A stretch of 64,000 nt of DNA from Maritimibacter sp. DP1N21-5 (GCF_019218295.1 NZ_JAHUZF010000006.1:248001-312000), one strand, 5' to 3'. Positions 1 to 10,205 are shown, counted from the first letter of the stretch. Program-made: numbers and translations. The notes: generated from the sequence alone by a model not told the origin.

Positions 1-2
1 TG

Positions 3-80
3 GCCGGTGTCATGGACGACGACCTGACAATCGACCCCGAAGCGGAGGAGCGCCTCGCCGCGAGCGTTCACGCGGAGTGA
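3..80 (+). CDS. C-terminal fragment of an unidentified protein
   Basis: An open frame enters from the left edge and ends at a TGA at 78-80. The visible 25 residues end in a charged stretch (EAEERLAASVHAE) with no recognisable motif. An intrinsic terminator follows 12 bases later, which supports this being a real gene end. The family cannot be named from this fragment. Confidence 0.5.
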   Translation, partial: AGVMDDDLTIDPEAEERLAASVHAE

Positions 81-92
81 GATCGACAGGGG

Positions 93-120
93 AAGGGCGG
101 GGTTTCGATCCCGCCTTTTT
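93..120 (+). terminator. Rho-independent terminator
   Basis: A GGCGGG stem at 96-101 pairs with CCCGCC at 110-115. It is extended by weaker pairs on both sides and followed by a run of five T. It closes the partial gene at the left edge and separates it from the DUF1194 gene. Confidence 0.8.
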
Positions 121-177
121 CCTGTCCCACGCGTATGTGTTTGGACAGGCGCGCGTCCGGGACCGCAGACTTGCCGA

Positions 178-978
178 ATGAAAGCGGCGCTCCTGATCCC
201 TTTGCTGGTCATTTCCAGTCCTGTACACGCGCAGGACGTTCCCGTTGATCTCGAACTCGTGCTCATGGTCGACGTGTCGCGGTCGATGAGCCCCACCGAA
301 CTCGAGATCCAGCGCACCGGCTATGTCGAGGCTCTGCGCTCGGACGAAGTGCATGAGGCGATCCTGTCGGGATATCAGGGCCGCATCGCCGTGACCTATG
401 TCGAATGGGCCGGTTCGCAACAGGTCATCGTGCCCTGGCGGCTGCTCGAGACGCGCGAGGACCTGATCGCGCTGGCCGACGACCTGTCCGTCACCTTCAA
501 CCCCTCGCTGCGGCGCACCTCGATTTCGGAGGCACTCCATTTCGGGGCGGCGCTCTTTCAGGACAATGGATACATGGGCGACCGGACGGTGATCGACATT
601 TCCGGCGATGGTCCGAACAATCAGGGTCGTTACGTGAACGAAGCGCGCGATGCGGTCGTGGCGCAGGGGGTGACGATCAATGGCCTTCCGCTGATGACCC
701 GCGACGGCATGGGGGCGGATTGGTCCATCGACCACCTCGACCTTTACTACGAGACCTGCGTGATCGGCGGCATCGGGGCCTTCGTCCTGCCGGTCTATGA
801 CTGGGAGGATTTCCCCGAGGCCGTGAAGCGCAAGATGGTGATGGAGATCTTCATCGGAGAAGGCGAGACGCCGGAAAACCCCGAGCGCCTCGTGCCAATT
901 CAGTATCGCGACTCCACCGATTGCCAGATCGGCGAGAAGATGTGGGAAGCCCGGCGCGGGATCTGGGCGGAACCGTGA
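178..978 (+). CDS. DUF1194 family secreted protein (vWA-like)
   Basis: Protein of 266 aa. Residues 1-18 look like a Sec signal peptide ending in VHA, so the product is probably periplasmic. The mature part starts with a von Willebrand A-like core. The MIDAS signature DxSxS is present at D32-S34-S36, with a DISGDG motif further on, as in the DUF1194 family. Metal-dependent adhesion or binding is inferred from the fold; no substrate is known. The gene stands alone on the plus strand after a terminator and converges on the methylmalonyl-CoA mutase gene with 16 bases between the stops. The family is widespread in Rhodobacterales. Confidence 0.85.
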   Translation: MKAALLIPLLVISSPVHAQDVPVDLELVLMVDVSRSMSPTELEIQRTGYVEALRSDEVHEAILSGYQGRIAVTYVEWAGSQQVIVPWRLLETREDLIALADDLSVTFNPSLRRTSISEALHFGAALFQDNGYMGDRTVIDISGDGPNNQGRYVNEARDAVVAQGVTINGLPLMTRDGMGADWSIDHLDLYYETCVIGGIGAFVLPVYDWEDFPEAVKRKMVMEIFIGEGETPENPERLVPIQYRDSTDCQIGEKMWEARRGIWAEP

Positions 979-994
979 AGCCCCGCCCCGGGAA

Positions 995-3136
995 TTACGA
1001 GCGCGCTTCGCGGATGAGCTTCAGGATGTCCTTCGCCGCCGCCGGGATATTCGTCCCCGGCCCGAAGATCGCCTTCACGCCCGCTTTCTTCAGGAACTCG
1101 TAATCCTGCTGCGGAATGACCCCGCCGCAGATCACCAGAATGTCCTCGGCCCCCTGCGCTTTCAGCGCCTCGATCAGCTTCGGCGCGAGCGTCTTGTGAC
1201 CTGCCGCCTGCGAGGAAATCCCCACCACATGGACGTCGTTGTCCACGGCGTCCTGCGCGGCTTCTTCCGGCGTCTGGAACAGCGGGCCCACGTCCACGTC
1301 GAAGCCGATGTCGGCAAAGGCCGTGGCGATCACCTTGGCCCCCCGGTCGTGGCCGTCCTGGCCCATCTTGACGACCAGCATCCGGGGACGACGGCCTTCT
1401 TCCTCGGCGAAGGTCTCCACATCTTTCTGGATCTGCGCGAAGCCTTCGTCGCCTTCATAGGCTGCGCCATAGACACCGGCGAGCGTTTTCACTTCAGCCC
1501 GGTGACGTCCGAATTCCTTCTCCATCGCCATTGAAATCTCTCCGACTGAGGCCCGGGCGCGGGCTGCTTCCACAGCCGCTTCGAGCAGGTTGCCACCCTC
1601 TTTCGCGCGTCGGGTGAGTTCGGTGAGCGCCGCAGCGCAGGCCGCTTCGTCCCGTTGCGCCCGCATTTTTTCAAGCCGCGCGATCTGGCTCTTGCGCACC
1701 GCGACGTTGTCGACGTCGAGGATGTCGATGGGGTCTTCCTTGTCCTTGCGATACTTGTTCACGCCCACGATGACCTCGGTCCCACGGTCGATATCGGCCT
1801 GCCGGCGCGCCGCCGATTCCTCGATGCGCAGTTTGGGCATGCCGGAGGCGACGGCCTTGGTCATGCCGCCCATTTCCTCGACCTCTTCGATGAGCGCCCA
1901 GGCCTTGTCCGCCAGTTCCGCCGTCAGTGCCTCGACGTAATATGACCCCGCGAGCGGGTCGACGACGTTGGTGACGCCGGTTTCCTCCTGAAGGATCAAC
2001 TGGGTATTCCGCGCGATCCGGGCCGAGAACTCGGTTGGGAGCGCGATGGCCTCGTCCAGCGCGTTGGTGTGGAGCGATTGCGTGCCCCCCAGCACCGCGC
2101 TCATCGCCTCGTAAGCCGTGCGGATCACGTTGTTGTAGGGGTCCTGCTCCTGCAAGGACACGCCAGAGGTCTGGCAGTGGGTGCGCAGCATCTTCGAGCG
2201 TTCGTCCCTGGCCCCGGCCTCGGTCATGATCCGGTACCACAGCGTGCGCGCCGCGCGTAGTTTCGCGGCCTCCATGAAGAAATTCATGCCGATGGCGAAG
2301 AAGAACGACAGACGGCCAGCGAATTTATCGACGTCCATCCCGGCTTCCATGGCCGCTTTCACGTATTCCTTGCCGTCCGCCAGCGTGAAGGCGAGCTCCT
2401 GCACGAGGTTCGCGCCCGCCTCCTGCATGTGGTAGCCGGAGATCGAGATCGAGTTGAACTTGGGCATTTCGTTCGAGGTGTATTCGATGATGTCCGAGAT
2501 GATCCGCATGCTGGGCTCGGGCGGGTAGATATAGGTGTTGCGCACCATGAACTCTTTCAGAATGTCGTTCTGAATGGTGCCCGACAGCACCTTGCGGTCG
2601 TGCCCCTGTTCCTCGCCCGTGACGATGAAGTTGGCGAGGATCGGAATGACGGCACCGTTCATCGTCATGGACACCGACACCTGATCGAGCGGTATGCCGT
2701 CGAAGAGGATCTTCATGTCCTCCACTGAATCGATCGCCACTCCGGCCTTGCCCACGTCCCCCACCACGCGATCGTGATCGCTGTCATAGCCCCGGTGCGT
2801 GGCGAGGTCGAAGGCCACCGATACGCCCTGTTGCCCGGCGGCGAGCGCCTTGCGGTAGAAGGCATTGGATTCCTCGGCCGTGGAAAACCCCGCATACTGC
2901 CGGATCGTCCAGGGGCGACCTGCGTACATCGTGGCCTTCACCCCGCGGGTGAAGGGGCCGAAGCCGGGCAGGCTGCCCATATGGTCAAGTCCTTCGGTGT
3001 CGGCTTCGGTGTAGAGAGGCTTGACCTTGATCCCCTCCAGCGTGTCCCAGTCGAGGCTGTCGATGCCTTTGCCGCGCAGTTCCTTCTCGGCCAGCGTCTT
3101 CCAGCTGTTGGTGTCGGTCACGGGTTTGTCAGTCAC
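995..3136 (-). CDS. mcm: Methylmalonyl-CoA mutase (adenosylcobalamin-dependent)
   Basis: Single-chain mutase of 713 aa that converts (R)-methylmalonyl-CoA to succinyl-CoA, the last step of propionyl-CoA assimilation and of the ethylmalonyl-CoA cycle. The N-terminal two thirds is the TIM-barrel substrate domain. The C-terminal ~140 residues are the cobalamin-binding Rossmann domain with the DxHxxG motif (DGHDRG, about residues 594-599). I chose the GTG at 3136 because an AGGAGG sits 8 bases upstream; an in-frame ATG 48 bases earlier has no such site. It lies on the same strand as pccA and pccB but is separated from them by a membrane-protein gene. The symbols scpA and bhbA are also used. Confidence 0.96.
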   Translation of the reverse strand: MTDKPVTDTNSWKTLAEKELRGKGIDSLDWDTLEGIKVKPLYTEADTEGLDHMGSLPGFGPFTRGVKATMYAGRPWTIRQYAGFSTAEESNAFYRKALAAGQQGVSVAFDLATHRGYDSDHDRVVGDVGKAGVAIDSVEDMKILFDGIPLDQVSVSMTMNGAVIPILANFIVTGEEQGHDRKVLSGTIQNDILKEFMVRNTYIYPPEPSMRIISDIIEYTSNEMPKFNSISISGYHMQEAGANLVQELAFTLADGKEYVKAAMEAGMDVDKFAGRLSFFFAIGMNFFMEAAKLRAARTLWYRIMTEAGARDERSKMLRTHCQTSGVSLQEQDPYNNVIRTAYEAMSAVLGGTQSLHTNALDEAIALPTEFSARIARNTQLILQEETGVTNVVDPLAGSYYVEALTAELADKAWALIEEVEEMGGMTKAVASGMPKLRIEESAARRQADIDRGTEVIVGVNKYRKDKEDPIDILDVDNVAVRKSQIARLEKMRAQRDEAACAAALTELTRRAKEGGNLLEAAVEAARARASVGEISMAMEKEFGRHRAEVKTLAGVYGAAYEGDEGFAQIQKDVETFAEEEGRRPRMLVVKMGQDGHDRGAKVIATAFADIGFDVDVGPLFQTPEEAAQDAVDNDVHVVGISSQAAGHKTLAPKLIEALKAQGAEDILVICGGVIPQQDYEFLKKAGVKAIFGPGTNIPAAAKDILKLIREARS

Positions 3137-3219
3137 GGGGATATCCTCCTGTGGTGCCGGGAAACCGGCGCATTGTTCCGCCACGAAAACCGCCTATATT
3201 CAAAGCGGAAGGAGTGACG

Positions 3220-3672
3220 ATGATCAGATCGTTCATGTTGGCGCTTACGGGCGCCGCGGCGCTGGCTGCGATCGGTCCCGGCGCGATGGCAGCGCAGGAC
3301 ATGGTGGAGCTTCCCGTCATCGAGGCGGGCGAGCACACGCTTGACGAGTTCCTGTGGGAAGCGCGGCCACTGGTCATCTTCGCGGACAGCGAGTTGGACC
3401 CGAATTTCGTCGAACAGATGGAGCGGCTGGCCGAGCGTCCCGAAGACCTCGCCGTCCGCGATGTGGTGGTGATCGTCGACACCGACCCGGCGGCGCGCTC
3501 GCCCATCCGGACCGAGCTTCGGCCACGCGGCTTCGACCTCGTGCTCATCGGCAAGGACGGGCAGAAATACCTCCGCAAACCCACGCCCTGGGACATACGT
3601 GAGATCAGCCGTTCGATCGACAAGATGCCCATTCGGCTTCGCGAGATGCAGGACAGGCGGCTGGTGCGTTGA
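3220..3672 (+). CDS. DUF4174 domain secreted protein
   Basis: Protein of 150 aa starting at an ATG with GGAAGGAG just upstream. An in-frame earlier start at 3151 would place charged sequence before the signal peptide and is unlikely. Residues 1-24 form a signal peptide ending GAMAAQ. The mature protein matches DUF4174, a small thioredoxin-like-fold family, with a PLVIFADSE segment and a late RGFDLVLIGKDG segment. No CxxC redox motif is visible, so redox activity is doubtful. The gene is divergent from mcm, 83 bases from its start, and converges on the next membrane-protein gene. This neighbourhood with propionyl-CoA genes recurs in roseobacters as far as I recall. Confidence 0.8.
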   Translation: MIRSFMLALTGAAALAAIGPGAMAAQDMVELPVIEAGEHTLDEFLWEARPLVIFADSELDPNFVEQMERLAERPEDLAVRDVVVIVDTDPAARSPIRTELRPRGFDLVLIGKDGQKYLRKPTPWDIREISRSIDKMPIRLREMQDRRLVR

Positions 3673-3676
3673 GCGG

Positions 3677-5320
3677 TCATGGCTCGTCCTCCCGCTCATA
3701 GGCGCGATCCCACACGAATTGCGAATTGGGCAGGAGCGTCGGTTCCCAGGCTTCGATCGCAGCTTCCAGCATGGGGGCATGTTCGGGATGGGTGGCATAG
3801 AAGGCGACCGCGTAGCCGCCAATGAAACCGCCATCGACCGTCACATTGAGCCAGCCCAGCCTGACCCAGTCCGCCCCGGTCTGCCCATCGTCGAACCAGT
3901 GGTCATAGATCATCGCGACGGGCACGCCCTTGGCATCGGTCAGCTCCCCGGTCCAGCCCGGCGAGGGGTTCTCGATCCGCCGGACGCGTGCTTCGTCGGA
4001 GGCGAGGCCCCAGAGGTCCAGCACGTAGTTCGGGTTCTGGAACGCGACCCAGCCAAGGTCGTTCACGGCCACATCCGTGTCGAGATAAGCCTTGGCGAAG
4101 GTCGCCATTTGCCCCTGTTGCAGATGGATGACCCGCACGCCCTGGGTCAGGTCCATCACGGCCAGCGGCGTCTTGTAGGCCGCGAACCCGCCCGCAAGCA
4201 CGAGGGCGACCGACAAAAGGGCGCGCCGGTCGGGGCCGGCGGCATAGGCCCTGGGCAGAAGTGCCAGAAACCCTGCCGCTGTCGCCACGAGGACATAGTT
4301 CTCATAGCGATTGAGCCAGCCGATCTGGCCGAAGGCGAGATGGGCGAAGGCGGCGAGCACGACGACACCTGCGAATATCGCCCAGCCGCTATTCTTGATT
4401 CGCTCAGACAGCCGGGACAGACCGAGGGTCGCCACCGCCAAGGCCGCGATGAGCATCCCGGGGAGGGCTCGAAGGTTCATGGCGAGGATCTCGCCGCGCC
4501 GCTGAAGGAAGTTGTCGCTCTCGCTGATCGCAAGTTTCGCCTTGACCGAGGAGGGTGTTGGATCGAGGCCCAGCGACATGAGCCAGGCGGCGAAGAGGCC
4601 GATGGGCAGGAGACCCACAACGATCGTCGTCGCCCCCGCGCCGCGTTTTCCCGTCAGCATCAGCGCGGCCCCGGCGAGCAGGGCGAGGGCGGCGCCCTCC
4701 ATGCGCAGGGCCGTTCCAAGGAAGGCGGCCACGACGATCAGCGTGACGCCACCCTGACCCGACAGATGCCGGTGAAGACCAAGGAGGATCGCAAGCGCTG
4801 TGGCGCTGTGCAGGACGTGCTCCATCCCGAGCATCGCGACCATGGGGATCATGAAGGCAACCGGCCCCAGCAGGGCAGCGGCGATCCCGGCCGGGCGCCA
4901 CGACCGGCGGCACCAGCCCGCCTCGGCCAGAAGGCGGCCCCAGACATAGGCCGCCAGCACCAGCCCGACCACGTTCCAGACCAGCGGCAGGAAACGGTGG
5001 AGCTCGGTCCCGTGGAAGGGCAGGAGAAGCAGGGGATAGAGCGCCGATGAGCCGGGCGAGGACAGTTCCTGCCCGTTGACCCCGTAGCCCCCCGCCGCAA
5101 TCTGTTCGGCGATCGCCAGATGGATATAGGGGTCGTCGAGCGGATAGTCGAACCCGCCTGCCAGAGAGAAGGCGATGATCTGGAGGATCGCGAAGGTGAC
5201 GAGCGCGGAGAGGATCGACAGGGCGGGGGTCACCACGGTCGAAGGGGCCGGGGTGTTTTCGGACGCAGGTCGGCCCAGGCCTTCACCGCCATCCTCTCGG
5301 GTTTCAGCGAGCGTTGCCAT
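3677..5320 (-). CDS. Polytopic membrane protein, GT-C glycosyltransferase-like
   Basis: Protein of 547 aa with about ten predicted membrane segments. After the first segment (about 36-56) comes a short acidic motif LDDPYIH (D62-D63), in the place where GT-C glycosyltransferases (PMT/ArnT/DPM-dependent type) carry their catalytic DD/DxD loop. The C-terminal ~150 residues form a soluble domain, as in that superfamily. A polyprenyl-phosphate-sugar-dependent transfer to lipid or protein is therefore plausible, but donor and acceptor are unknown. It is downstream of pccA on the same strand (97-base gap) and ends 4 bases from the DUF4174 stop. Nothing suggests a role in propionate metabolism. Confidence 0.7.
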   Translation of the reverse strand: MATLAETREDGGEGLGRPASENTPAPSTVVTPALSILSALVTFAILQIIAFSLAGGFDYPLDDPYIHLAIAEQIAAGGYGVNGQELSSPGSSALYPLLLLPFHGTELHRFLPLVWNVVGLVLAAYVWGRLLAEAGWCRRSWRPAGIAAALLGPVAFMIPMVAMLGMEHVLHSATALAILLGLHRHLSGQGGVTLIVVAAFLGTALRMEGAALALLAGAALMLTGKRGAGATTIVVGLLPIGLFAAWLMSLGLDPTPSSVKAKLAISESDNFLQRRGEILAMNLRALPGMLIAALAVATLGLSRLSERIKNSGWAIFAGVVVLAAFAHLAFGQIGWLNRYENYVLVATAAGFLALLPRAYAAGPDRRALLSVALVLAGGFAAYKTPLAVMDLTQGVRVIHLQQGQMATFAKAYLDTDVAVNDLGWVAFQNPNYVLDLWGLASDEARVRRIENPSPGWTGELTDAKGVPVAMIYDHWFDDGQTGADWVRLGWLNVTVDGGFIGGYAVAFYATHPEHAPMLEAAIEAWEPTLLPNSQFVWDRAYEREDEP

Positions 5321-5417
5321 GCGGCCCCCTCACAGGAAATCGCGCAGAGACGGGCCGAGGGGATGCGGGTCTGTCCCGCACCACGCCAAAGCCCATGCCC
5401 CGCGCCATGCCCATTCC

Positions 5418-7463
5418 CTATTCGAACTCCATGATCACTTCGTCCACGGCGAGGCTGTCGCCGGGGCCCGCGTTGATCTTGGTCACGACCGCCTTCTTCT
5501 CGGCGCGCAGGATGTTTTCCATCTTCATCGCCTCGATGGTGCAAAGGGCCTGACCTTCCTGCACCTCGTCGCCCTCGGCCACGTTGACCTTCACCACCAA
5601 ACCCGGCATCGGGCAAAGGAGCATCTTCGAGGTGTCCGGTGGCAGTTTCTCGGGCATGAGCTTGGCCAGTTCATGTGCCCGCGGACTGCGCACATGGACC
5701 TTCAGGTCCGCGCCGCGGCTACGCATGCGGAAGCCGGAGGTGATCTTGCCGACCTTGAGCACAAGCGGGTCGCCGTCGACGGTCAGTGTCGCAAGCTGGT
5801 CGCCCGGCGTCCAGTCCGACGCGACGCGCATGGTGGTGCCGTCGTCGAAGGACACGGTCGAGCCGTCGCGGTCGGCCGCGACACGGACCGGGAAGTCGCA
5901 GCCCTGCGAGGACACGACCCAGTCGTCGCCGACCGTGCGTTCATGGTTGTCCATGGTGCCGGAAATGCGGGTGCGCCGGATTTCGGCCACGCGGTACATC
6001 GCCGCCGCCGCGGCCGCGATCCGCTTGAGGTAATCGTCCCCGAGCGTCACGCCTTCGAAGCCTTCGGGGTATTCCTCAGCGATGAAGGCCGTCGTCATGT
6101 CACCCGAGATGAACTTCGGGTGGTCCATCACGGCGGAGAGGAAGGGCAGGTTATGGCCGATCCCCTCGACTTCGAAGCTGTCAAGAGCCACGCGCATCGC
6201 CTCGATAGCCTCGGCCCGCGTGGGCGCCCAGGTGCAGAGCTTGGCGATCATCGGGTCGTAGTACATGCTGATCTCGCCGCCCTCGTAGACGCCGGTATCG
6301 TTGCGCACGGCCACCTCGCCCTCGGGCGCGTCGCCTTGCCATTTGCCTTCGGCCAGAAGCGGCCCGGCGGCGATTTCAGCCGGCGGGCGGTAGCGGCTGA
6401 GGCGCCCGATGGAAGGCAGGAATCCGCGGTAGGGGTCTTCGGCATAGAGCCGGTTCTCGATGGCCCATCCGTCGATCTTCACCTCGTCCTGCGTGATGGT
6501 CAGCTTCTCGCCATTGGCCACGCGGATCATCTGTTCGACCAGATCGACACCGGTGATCAGCTCCGTCACCGGGTGTTCCACCTGCAGGCGGGTGTTCATC
6601 TCGAGGAAGTAGAAGTTCTTGTCGCCATCGACGATGAATTCCACCGTGCCCGCGCTGGCGTAGCCGACCGCCTTGGCCAGCGCGACGGCCTGTTCGCCCA
6701 TCGCCTTCCGGGTCGCCTCGTCGAGGAAGGGCGAGGGCGCCTCTTCCACGACCTTCTGGTTGCGGCGCTGGATCGAACATTCCCGTTCATTGAGGTAGAT
6801 GCCGTTGCCATGCGTGTCGCAGAGGACCTGGATCTCGATGTGGCGCGGTTGCGTGACGAATTTCTCGATGAAGATCCGGTCGTCGCCAAAGCTGTTGGCG
6901 GCTTCGTTCTTGGACGACTCAAAGCCCTCGCGCGCTTCCGTGTCGTTCCAGGCGATCCGCATGCCCTTGCCACCGCCGCCAGCGGAGGCCTTGATCATCA
7001 CAGGATAGCCGATCTCGTTGGAGATCTTCACCGCCTCTTCCGCGTCCTCGATGAGCCCCATGTAGCCGGGGACCGTGGACACGCCCGCTTCCTGCGCGAT
7101 CTTCTTCGAGGTGATCTTGTCGCCCATCGCCTCGATCGCCTTCACGGGCGGGCCGACGAAGGCAACGCCGGCAGCCTCGAGAGCCTCGGCGAACTTCGCG
7201 TTCTCGGAGAGGAAGCCATAGCCCGGGTGGACGGCCTCGGCGCCGCTTTCCTTGATCGCCGCCATCACCTTGTCGATGACGATATAGGACTGGTTCGCGG
7301 GCGGCGGGCCGATATGGATTGCTTCGTCCGCCATCTTGACATGGAGCGCGTTGCGGTCGGCGTCGGAATAGATCGCGACCGTCGAAATGCCCATCTTCTT
7401 CGCGGTCTTCATCACGCGGCAGGCGATTTCGCCCCGGTTGGCAATCAGGATCTTCTTGAACAT
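5418..7463 (-). CDS. pccA: Propionyl-CoA carboxylase alpha subunit
   Basis: Protein of 681 aa carrying the biotin carboxylase domain (N-terminal ~450 residues, with ATP-grasp elements such as SAGGGGKGMRIA and the ERECSIQRRNQKV segment), a linker, and a C-terminal biotinyl domain. The biotin attachment site is EAMKMEN, with the modified lysine near residue 647. It carboxylates biotin with bicarbonate and ATP; the beta subunit (8673-10205) then transfers CO2 to propionyl-CoA, giving (S)-methylmalonyl-CoA. It is separated from pccB by two small genes and a strong terminator, so it probably has its own promoter in the 7464-7590 gap. No TTTGCAAA box is visible there. Confidence 0.97.
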   Translation of the reverse strand: MFKKILIANRGEIACRVMKTAKKMGISTVAIYSDADRNALHVKMADEAIHIGPPPANQSYIVIDKVMAAIKESGAEAVHPGYGFLSENAKFAEALEAAGVAFVGPPVKAIEAMGDKITSKKIAQEAGVSTVPGYMGLIEDAEEAVKISNEIGYPVMIKASAGGGGKGMRIAWNDTEAREGFESSKNEAANSFGDDRIFIEKFVTQPRHIEIQVLCDTHGNGIYLNERECSIQRRNQKVVEEAPSPFLDEATRKAMGEQAVALAKAVGYASAGTVEFIVDGDKNFYFLEMNTRLQVEHPVTELITGVDLVEQMIRVANGEKLTITQDEVKIDGWAIENRLYAEDPYRGFLPSIGRLSRYRPPAEIAAGPLLAEGKWQGDAPEGEVAVRNDTGVYEGGEISMYYDPMIAKLCTWAPTRAEAIEAMRVALDSFEVEGIGHNLPFLSAVMDHPKFISGDMTTAFIAEEYPEGFEGVTLGDDYLKRIAAAAAAMYRVAEIRRTRISGTMDNHERTVGDDWVVSSQGCDFPVRVAADRDGSTVSFDDGTTMRVASDWTPGDQLATLTVDGDPLVLKVGKITSGFRMRSRGADLKVHVRSPRAHELAKLMPEKLPPDTSKMLLCPMPGLVVKVNVAEGDEVQEGQALCTIEAMKMENILRAEKKAVVTKINAGPGDSLAVDEVIMEFE

Positions 7464-7590
7464 GTCCTGTCCCCTCTTTGGTTATTGGAATGCGGCGCGG
7501 GCGTGGATTGCCGGGCCGGGAATGTCTTGGGTGTCGTGCGCTGGACGGGCCGTTGGCGCGGCTACTGCGGGCCGGTGCGTCGTGGCGCGA

Positions 7591-7631
7591 GAAAAGAAAA
7601 ACCCGGGTCGGCCACGAAGGGCCAACCCGGG
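7591..7631 (-). terminator. Rho-independent terminator between the pccB operon and pccA
   Basis: Twelve-base arms at 7602-7613 and 7620-7631 pair with a single mismatch around a six-base loop. Read on the minus strand, the hairpin is followed by a T-rich tract (7591-7601). It would end transcripts coming from pccB and the two small genes. The 338 bases 7464-7801 otherwise hold no convincing gene; open frames there run straight through this hairpin. Confidence 0.85.
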
Positions 7632-7801
7632 CAGAAGGGGAAGGGTAACGGTTTGACTAAACCAGACAGAACGCCGGGATAGAGCGTCTGCCTTGAGGCT
7701 GAGATAACCACCGCTCGTGCCGTCGCAACAGTCCGAAATCGGCCCCCGCGCCGGATGCGCCAAACCTTGCCCAAATCCGCCATGTCCAAGCGAAATCGTG
7801 C

Positions 7802-8224
7802 TCATTCCCCGTCGTCCCAATCGTCGTCGTCTTCTGCCTCGTCGAAGGCGAATTCTTCAGGCGAAGCAAAGACTTCCGGGAAGTTTGTCTCGGCAATGCG
7901 CGTGTCGATACGCAGCAGGGCTTCATAGTCGGCCGGGTCGAAATCGTCCGGGTCGGCGGGCACCACTTCGCGCCCGAAAAGCCAGGACAGACGCCCGGCA
8001 TCCAGATTGCCACGCTCGAAGGGTTCGTCGCCGAAATGCGTCCAGAGGGCGGCGAGGAAGGCCGCGTCCACCTTCTTGTCGAGGTTTTTGCGATCGGCAT
8101 AGCGTTCGCGCCGCACGATCGGGGTTGCGCCCTTCTTGTTGGCGCGACGGATCACGAACTGGAAGTCCGAGCCGGGGAATCGGCCGGGGAACTTCTTGTG
8201 TTTCGTCATGTAGGGCAGCGCCAT
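7802..8224 (-). CDS. Conserved small protein with acidic tail, unknown function
   Basis: Protein of 140 aa with no signal peptide. The first half is basic (TKHKKFPGRF, RRANKKGATPIVRRERYADRKN). The last ~20 residues are almost all Asp/Glu with one Trp. The start overlaps the preceding stop as TGATG, so translation is coupled to the DUF6497 gene; an internal ATG six codons later has no ribosome site. I do not recognise a family. Its constant position with pccB suggests co-regulation with propionyl-CoA carboxylase, and the split charge hints at a binding or chaperone-like role, which is inference only. Confidence 0.75.
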   Translation of the reverse strand: MALPYMTKHKKFPGRFPGSDFQFVIRRANKKGATPIVRRERYADRKNLDKKVDAAFLAALWTHFGDEPFERGNLDAGRLSWLFGREVVPADPDDFDPADYEALLRIDTRIAETNFPEVFASPEEFAFDEAEDDDDWDDGE

Positions 8225-8643
8225 CAGTACATCTCCCAGATGCAGGTTTCGCCGTCATAGGAGAAGGCTTCGAAGATTTGCGTGGCCTCGGGGTCGGGCG
8301 TGCCGAATTCCACGGGCCGGTCGGAGATCGAGATGATCACCTGGTTGGGTTGCGGCCCGGTGGTGGCGATCCGCTCGAGCGCGAAGGTCTCGCACAGGAA
8401 GGTCGTGTCGTCGGTGGCGTCGATCACGCCATCCGCGTTTTCCCGCGCGCCAAGCTCCGGGTCGAGGAAGCGGAACCGGATCGTCAGCCCGGCGGGCCCC
8501 GGTTCGCCCCAGATCACGTCATGGAAGGTCACGTTCGCCCCGGAAGGAAGAACGATGGGCTCCTCCGCGGCAAGGGCGGCCGCGCCGAAACAGGCAAATG
8601 CGATGCCCCAAACTGTGCGTCCTGCGAGTGCCGCGCCCGTCAT
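8224..8643 (-). CDS. DUF6497 family secreted protein
   Basis: Protein of 139 aa. Residues 1-25 form a signal peptide ending ALAAE, so the mature protein is periplasmic or secreted. I chose the ATG at 8643, which has GGGAGGAG about 8 bases upstream; a longer frame from 8676 would spoil the signal peptide. The mature part has two cysteines (in FLCETF and ETCIWEMY), possibly a disulfide, and resembles the small DUF6497 family found beside pccB in Rhodobacterales. Function unknown. It lies 29 bases downstream of pccB and is translationally coupled (TGATG) to the next gene. Confidence 0.8.
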   Translation of the reverse strand: MTGAALAGRTVWGIAFACFGAAALAAEEPIVLPSGANVTFHDVIWGEPGPAGLTIRFRFLDPELGARENADGVIDATDDTTFLCETFALERIATTGPQPNQVIISISDRPVEFGTPDPEATQIFEAFSYDGETCIWEMY

Positions 8644-8672
8644 TCTTTCCGCTCCTCCCGGGCGATCCGCCG

Positions 8673-10205
8673 TCAAAGCGGAATGTTGTCGTGTTTCTTC
8701 CAGGGGTTCGAAAGCTTTTTGTTCCGAAGCGACGCAAATGCGCGGCTCACGCGCTTGCGCGTCGAATGGGGCATGATCACCTCGTCGATGAAGCCCTTTT
8801 CGGCTGCGACAAAGGGATTGGCGAAGCGTTCTTCGTAATCCTTGGTCCGCGCCGCGATCTTCTCGGGATCGCCCAGTTCCGAGCGATAGAGGATCTCGGT
8901 CGCGCCCTTGGCCCCCATGACCGCGATCTCGGCGGTGGGCCAGGCATAGTTGAAATCGCCGCGCAGGTGCTTGGAGGCCATGACGTCGTAAGCGCCGCCA
9001 TAGGCCTTGCGCGTGATCACGGTCACCTTCGGCACCGTCGCCTCGCCATAGGCGAAGAGTAGCTTCGCGCCGTGCTTGATGACGCCGCCGTATTCCTGCG
9101 ACGTGCCGGGCAGGAAGCCAGGAACATCGACGAAGGTCAGGATCGGGATCTCGAAGGCATCGCAGAACCGCACGAAGCGCGCGGCCTTGCGGCTCGAATC
9201 GATGTCGAGACAGCCGGCGAGCACCATGGGCTGGTTCGCCACCACGCCGACCGTCTGGCCCTCGAGCCGGATGAAGCCGGTGATGATGTTCTTCGCGAAA
9301 TTCTCCTGGATCTCGTAGAAATCGCCCTCGTCCGCTGTCTTGGTGATTAGCTCCTTCATGTCGTAGGGGGTGTTCGCGTTGTCGGGGATCAGGGTGTCGA
9401 GCGAATTGTCGATCCGGCCGGGTTCGTCGAAGAAGGGGCGCACGGGCGCCTTTTCGCGGTTGTTGAGCGGCAGGAAATCGACCAGTCGGCGCACCTCCGT
9501 CATCGCCTCCACGTCGTTCTCAAAGGCGCCGTCCGCGACCGAAGACTTGCGCGTATGCGTCGAAGCGCCGCCCAGTTCTTCGGCCGTGACGTGTTCGTTG
9601 GTCACGGTCTTCACCACGTCGGGGCCTGTGACGAACATGTAGGAGCTGTCCTTCACCATGAAGATGAAGTCGGTCATGGCGGGCGAATAGACCGCACCAC
9701 CCGCGCAGGGGCCCATGATGACCGAGATCTGCGGCACCACGCCCGAGGCCATGATGTTGCGCTGGAACACGTCCGCGTAACCGGCGAGCGAGGCGACGCC
9801 TTCCTGGATGCGCGCACCGCCCGAATCGTTCAGCCCGATGACAGGTGCGCCGTTCTGCATCGCCATATCCATGATCTTGCAGATCTTCTCGGCGTGGGTT
9901 TCCGACAGCGATCCGCCGAAAACCGTGAAATCCTGCGAGAAGACATAGACCAGACGTCCGTTGATCGTGCCCCAGCCGGTGACCACACCGTCGCCCGGAT
10001 ATTGCTGGTCCTGCATGCCGAAGTCGGTGCAGCGGTGCGCCTTGAAGGTGTCGAATTCCTCGAAGCTGCCTTCGTCGAGAAGAAGTTCTACGCGCTCGCG
10101 CGCCGTCAGCTTGCCCTTGGCGTGCTGGCTGTCGATGCGCTTCTGTCCGCCACCCAGCCGGGCGACCTCGCGGCGATCTTCAAGCTGTTGCAGGATGTCT
10201 TTCAT
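8673..10205 (-). CDS. pccB: Propionyl-CoA carboxylase beta subunit
   Basis: Protein of 510 aa, the carboxyltransferase subunit that moves CO2 from biotin to propionyl-CoA. The two crotonase-fold halves are present, with oxyanion-hole glycine motifs ([11 protein letters not shown] and [12 protein letters not shown] in the N half; [14 protein letters not shown] and [17 protein letters not shown] sequence in the C half). The start has a GAGGAGG ribosome site. It heads an operon with DUF6497 and an acidic small protein, and is divergent from the MFS gene. A perfect TTTGCAAA box lies 71 bases upstream of the start, fitting regulation by PccR. Confidence 0.97.
   Translation of the reverse strand: MKDILQQLEDRREVARLGGGQKRIDSQHAKGKLTARERVELLLDEGSFEEFDTFKAHRCTDFGMQDQQYPGDGVVTGWGTINGRLVYVFSQDFTVFGGSLSETHAEKICKIMDMAMQNGAPVIGLNDSGGARIQEGVASLAGYADVFQRNIMASGVVPQISVIMGPCAGGAVYSPAMTDFIFMVKDSSYMFVTGPDVVKTVTNEHVTAEELGGASTHTRKSSVADGAFENDVEAMTEVRRLVDFLPLNNREKAPVRPFFDEPGRIDNSLDTLIPDNANTPYDMKELITKTADEGDFYEIQENFAKNIITGFIRLEGQTVGVVANQPMVLAGCLDIDSSRKAARFVRFCDAFEIPILTFVDVPGFLPGTSQEYGGVIKHGAKLLFAYGEATVPKVTVITRKAYGGAYDVMASKHLRGDFNYAWPTAEIAVMGAKGATEILYRSELGDPEKIAARTKDYEERFANPFVAAEKGFIDEVIMPHSTRKRVSRAFASLRNKKLSNPWKKHDNIPL

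Noticed and set aside
5175..7682. Very long open frame on the plus strand opposite pccA (835 codons)
   Set aside because: It is antisense to a certain gene in high-GC DNA, His/Arg/Asp-rich with no domain, and has no ribosome site.
7482..7820. Possible small genes between pccA and the acidic-tail gene
   Set aside because: The frames run through a strong terminator hairpin and lack ribosome sites.
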